Under the pieces are notes generated by a model that worked only from the letters and a program-made list of their open reading frames with translations, was not told where the DNA came from and did not search any database. Positions 12,887 to 14,790 of a stretch of 14,790 nucleotides of DNA are shown in pieces. A program made the translations under genes and the position numbers. The first letter of the stretch is position 1; the number at the start of each line of letters is the position of its first letter. Source of the DNA: Moraxellaceae bacterium (GTDB taxonomy: Bacteria > Pseudomonadota > Gammaproteobacteria > Pseudomonadales > Moraxellaceae); contig JAUXNL010000178.1 of the NCBI GenBank assembly GCA_030684415.1, positions 1 to 14,790 of the forward strand, written 5' to 3'.

Positions 12887-13047
12887 AACAGCTTGCTGAA
12901 AAATGCTTTTCAGCAAGCTGTTTCCCGGCCAAGAATGGCCGGGTCGCGAATCAATCACTCTTGCGTGATGGATTCAGCGTAGAGCGATTCCGGACATGTG
13001 CTACATTGCGGGCTGAAAAAGCCCGGATGGGCATTTTTCAGCAGGCT
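12887..13047. mobile_element. MITE-like repeat unit carrying copy B of the dispersed element
   Basis: The left end AGCTTGCTGAAAAATGC (12890-12906) and the reverse complement of the right end, AGCCTGCTGAAAAATGC (13047-13031), are 17-bp terminal inverted repeats differing at one base. GCTAA at 12884-12888 and 13048-13052 flanks the unit, with a one-base offset on the left, and could be a target-site duplication. Inside are four hairpins: 12887-12922 (16-bp perfect arms, ATGC loop), 12924-12943, 12948-12975 and 13012-13042. The right two thirds, inverted, match copy A at 8769-8873. No transposase is encoded, so it would move in trans if at all. Confidence 0.55.
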
Positions 13048-13125
13048 GCTAATGGCAAAACGCTGCCATGCCGGTATTCATGTCGGCATCCACAGGCACC
13101 GAGCAAACAGGCCTCCCGGTGACGA

Positions 13126-14160
13126 CTACCCCGGGATAGCGGTGACGCTGGCGTTGAGCAGTTCGCGAATCCCGGCGAGCGTGCGCACACGTTTGACCTG
13201 ATGAAAGAGGGGCAGGGCGTCGTCAGGAAAGCCACGCGTGAGCATGGCCAGCCACTGTTTGTAGCGGCCAACCGCGCCGCTCTCCGTCCAGCGTGGCGAT
13301 TCGATCACGTTGGCGCGGCGCATCAGCGCCTCATCTGCATCACTGAGCGGAGGGCGCTGTACCGCCTGCATGTGCTGCAAGAAATCGGACTGCGCTTGTA
13401 CAAGTCGCGGCCAGCTCAACGTCAAGTCAGCATCATCCCGGATCGCGTTCACCAGATCAGGGCGCGACACCGCACCGCGCCCGAGCATGAGCGCCTCGCA
13501 TTGCGCCACCTCCCGACAACGGTGTGCATCGTCGGGCGTCCATATTTCGCCATTGGCAATAAGCGGCAAGCGCACGGCCGCCCGAATCTGCGCAATCGCC
13601 TCCCAATGCGCAGGGGGACGATACGCATCTTCTTTGGTCCGCGCATGCACGGTCAGCCAACTGGCACCGGCCGCCTCGATACCCTGTGCGTTCTCGATCA
13701 TGCGTGAACGGTCTTTCACACCCAGGCGCATTTTTGCGCTCACGGGAACATTAGCGGGCACCGAACGACGCACCGCGGCGACAATCGCGTGCACCTGCTC
13801 TGGCGTTTCCAGCAACACGGCACCGCCGCCGTGGTTGTTCACGGTTTTTGCCGGGCAACCGAAATTGAGGTCAATCGCTCGGGCACCCAGCTCCGCGACT
13901 CGGGCGGCATTTTCGGCCAGCATCACGGCGTCACTGCCCAGCAATTGCACATGCACCGGTGTACCGGCAGCCGTACATCCATCTGCGTAAAGCTCCGGGC
14001 AGGCATGAAAAAAAACGCGCGTGGGATGCACACGGTCAGTCACGCGGATGAATTCGGTCACGCACCAATCGTAACGACCCAGACGGGTGAGCACATCGCG
14101 CATGTGGAAGTCGGTCAGCCCTTCCATTGGCGCGAGCACAAGTGCTTGGCGAAATGTCAT
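13126..14160 (-). CDS. dusC: tRNA-dihydrouridine synthase, DusC type
   Basis: The 344-residue FMN enzyme reduces uridine to dihydrouridine in the tRNA D-loop; DusC acts at position 16. The TIM-barrel start APMEGLTD is at residues 10-17. The catalytic Cys102 is in LNFGCPAKTVN, followed by HGGGAVLL. SAKMRLG and TVHAR contribute to FMN and substrate binding. The C-terminal segment VGRYKQWLAML is the DusC-like helical domain and argues against DusA or DusB. The start at ATG 14160 matches the family start, but no clear Shine-Dalgarno sequence precedes it. It is separated from the helicase gene by 174 bases. Confidence 0.9.
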   Translation of the reverse strand: MTFRQALVLAPMEGLTDFHMRDVLTRLGRYDWCVTEFIRVTDRVHPTRVFFHACPELYADGCTAAGTPVHVQLLGSDAVMLAENAARVAELGARAIDLNFGCPAKTVNNHGGGAVLLETPEQVHAIVAAVRRSVPANVPVSAKMRLGVKDRSRMIENAQGIEAAGASWLTVHARTKEDAYRPPAHWEAIAQIRAAVRLPLIANGEIWTPDDAHRCREVAQCEALMLGRGAVSRPDLVNAIRDDADLTLSWPRLVQAQSDFLQHMQAVQRPPLSDADEALMRRANVIESPRWTESGAVGRYKQWLAMLTRGFPDDALPLFHQVKRVRTLAGIRELLNASVTAIPG

Positions 14161-14318
14161 GGCGAGGACAAATACGCAGGTGCCGACAGTGCTGGCACTA
14201 CCTGTCGAATGGCGGCATCAAACATGTTGTGGCTCTTGTCCTCATTTTTTGTGCTCCGGGAATGGATGGCGGTTTTCATGGCGCGCCCGGTGAATCATCC
14301 AAACCCTCGGCCATCAAT

Positions 14319-14338
14319 GTGCGGATGAATCCACCTAC
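14319..14338 (-). repeat. degenerate GTAG-headed REP overlapping the helicase stop codon
   Basis: GTGCGGATGA at 14319-14328 is followed by ATCCACCTAC, compared with GTCCGCACCTAC in the REP at 12065-12086, so two bases of the second arm are missing. The helicase TAG stop (14335-14337, minus strand) lies inside the GTAG head of the repeat, so the REP abuts and supplies the end of the gene. Confidence 0.5.
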
Positions 14339-14790
14339 TCACCTAGTGGCCGTAGCAGTATCTGCAAGTCATCGGCCGTGAGCGTGCCATCGAGGCCTGC
14401 GCCTTCACCGTATACACCGGCGGCCAGTGCGGCTTTGCGCTCTTGCAGCCCCTGCATGCGCTCTTCCACCGTTCCTTCGCAAATGAATTTGTACACGAAC
14501 ACGGGCTTGTCTTGCCCGATGCGATAGGCACGATCCGTGGCTTGCGCCTCTACCGCCGGATTCCACCACGGGTCGTAATGAATGACGGTATCTGCAGCGG
14601 TGAGATTGAGCCCGCTACCGCCGGCCTTGAGGCTGATGAGAAACAGCGGCACATCACCTTTCTGGAAACTGGCCACCGGGGCTTCGCGGTCGCGGGTCTG
14701 GCCGGTGAGCTTGACGTAGGCAATGCCGCGTTTTTCCAACTCTTTCTCGATCAGCGCCAACATGCTGGTGAATTGCGAGAACAGCAAAAT
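14335..14790 (-). CDS. SNF2-family DEAD/DEAH helicase, C-terminal part (5' end outside window)
   Basis: Only the last 151 codons are present; the frame continues past the right edge. The segment begins ILLFSQFTSML (helicase motif IV region). It has SLKAGGSGLNLTAADTVIHY (motif V) and then DPWWNPAVEAQATDRAYRIG, continuing with QDKPV (motif VI). The C-terminal tail is VEERMQGLQERKAALAAGVY. These are the SNF2/RapA-like second RecA-domain motifs; such ATPases remodel nucleic acid-protein complexes. Which bacterial subfamily it belongs to cannot be told from this part. Confidence 0.92.
   Translation of the reverse strand: MLLFSQFTSMLALIEKELEKRGIAYVKLTGQTRDREAPVASFQKGDVPLFLISLKAGGSGLNLTAADTVIHYDPWWNPAVEAQATDRAYRIGQDKPVFVYKFICEGTVEERMQGLQERKAALAAGVYGEGAGLDGTLTADDLQILLRPLGE

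Noticed and set aside
12887..13047. CRISPR array or tRNA-like cluster, because of the repeated hairpins
   Set aside because: The units are inverted, not regularly spaced direct repeats, and no cas genes or tRNA consensus elements are present.

Overview
The window is about 14.8 kb of GC-rich chromosomal DNA. It carries ordinary housekeeping and accessory genes and a dense set of small extragenic palindromes. The gene content points to a gammaproteobacterium, perhaps Pseudomonadales-like, but no rRNA or other marker fixes the taxon. The pointers are a PdxH, a DusC-type tRNA-dihydrouridine synthase, a wax ester synthase/diacylglycerol acyltransferase, a barrel-less OmpA-family protein and GTAG-headed REP sequences.

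Layout. 1-1971, minus strand: a truncated DUF4345-type membrane protein, a TraB/GumN-like membrane protein and an unrecognised beta-rich 132-residue protein. The last is divergent from a plus-strand HSL-family esterase (2107-3069). 3070-3399 has no convincing gene but holds two hairpins, one of them the terminator of the OmpA-family gene (3400-4191, minus). 4380-7586 is a tight plus-strand light-repair operon: a photolyase/cryptochrome-family flavoprotein, a 49-residue DUF2256 zinc-ribbon protein too short for many gene callers, and an iron-sulfur (6-4) photolyase of the PhrB/FeS-BCP type. A short-chain dehydrogenase (7684-8433) follows. 8434-9020 is an extragenic repeat cluster. 9021-9654 is a HigBA-like toxin-antitoxin pair whose toxin frame is broken at a five-T run. 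pdxH (minus) and the wax ester synthase/DGAT (plus) are divergent; then come a PlsC-type acyltransferase (minus), a MITE-like repeat, dusC (minus) and the 3' end of a SNF2-family helicase (minus).

How the genes fit together. The three overlapping or abutting genes at 4380-7586 form one DNA-repair unit driven by light. In the second photolyase, the four iron-sulfur cysteines and several functional residues fall at or within one residue of the numbering I recall for Agrobacterium PhrB. The esterase, wax ester synthase/DGAT and PlsC-type acyltransferase all act on acyl lipids and suggest neutral-lipid storage, but they are not one operon.

The most notable points are: the repeat landscape, with an inverted pair of roughly 105-bp elements (one inside a unit with 17-bp terminal inverted repeats and a possible 5-bp target duplication), GTAG-headed REPs, one overlapping a helicase stop codon, and a perfect 30-bp palindrome; the toxin frameshift; and a first photolyase that appears to lack the usual flavin-proximal tryptophan. 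I did not find a clearly new multi-gene system. The DUF2256-photolyase linkage is the closest thing to an under-explained functional unit.
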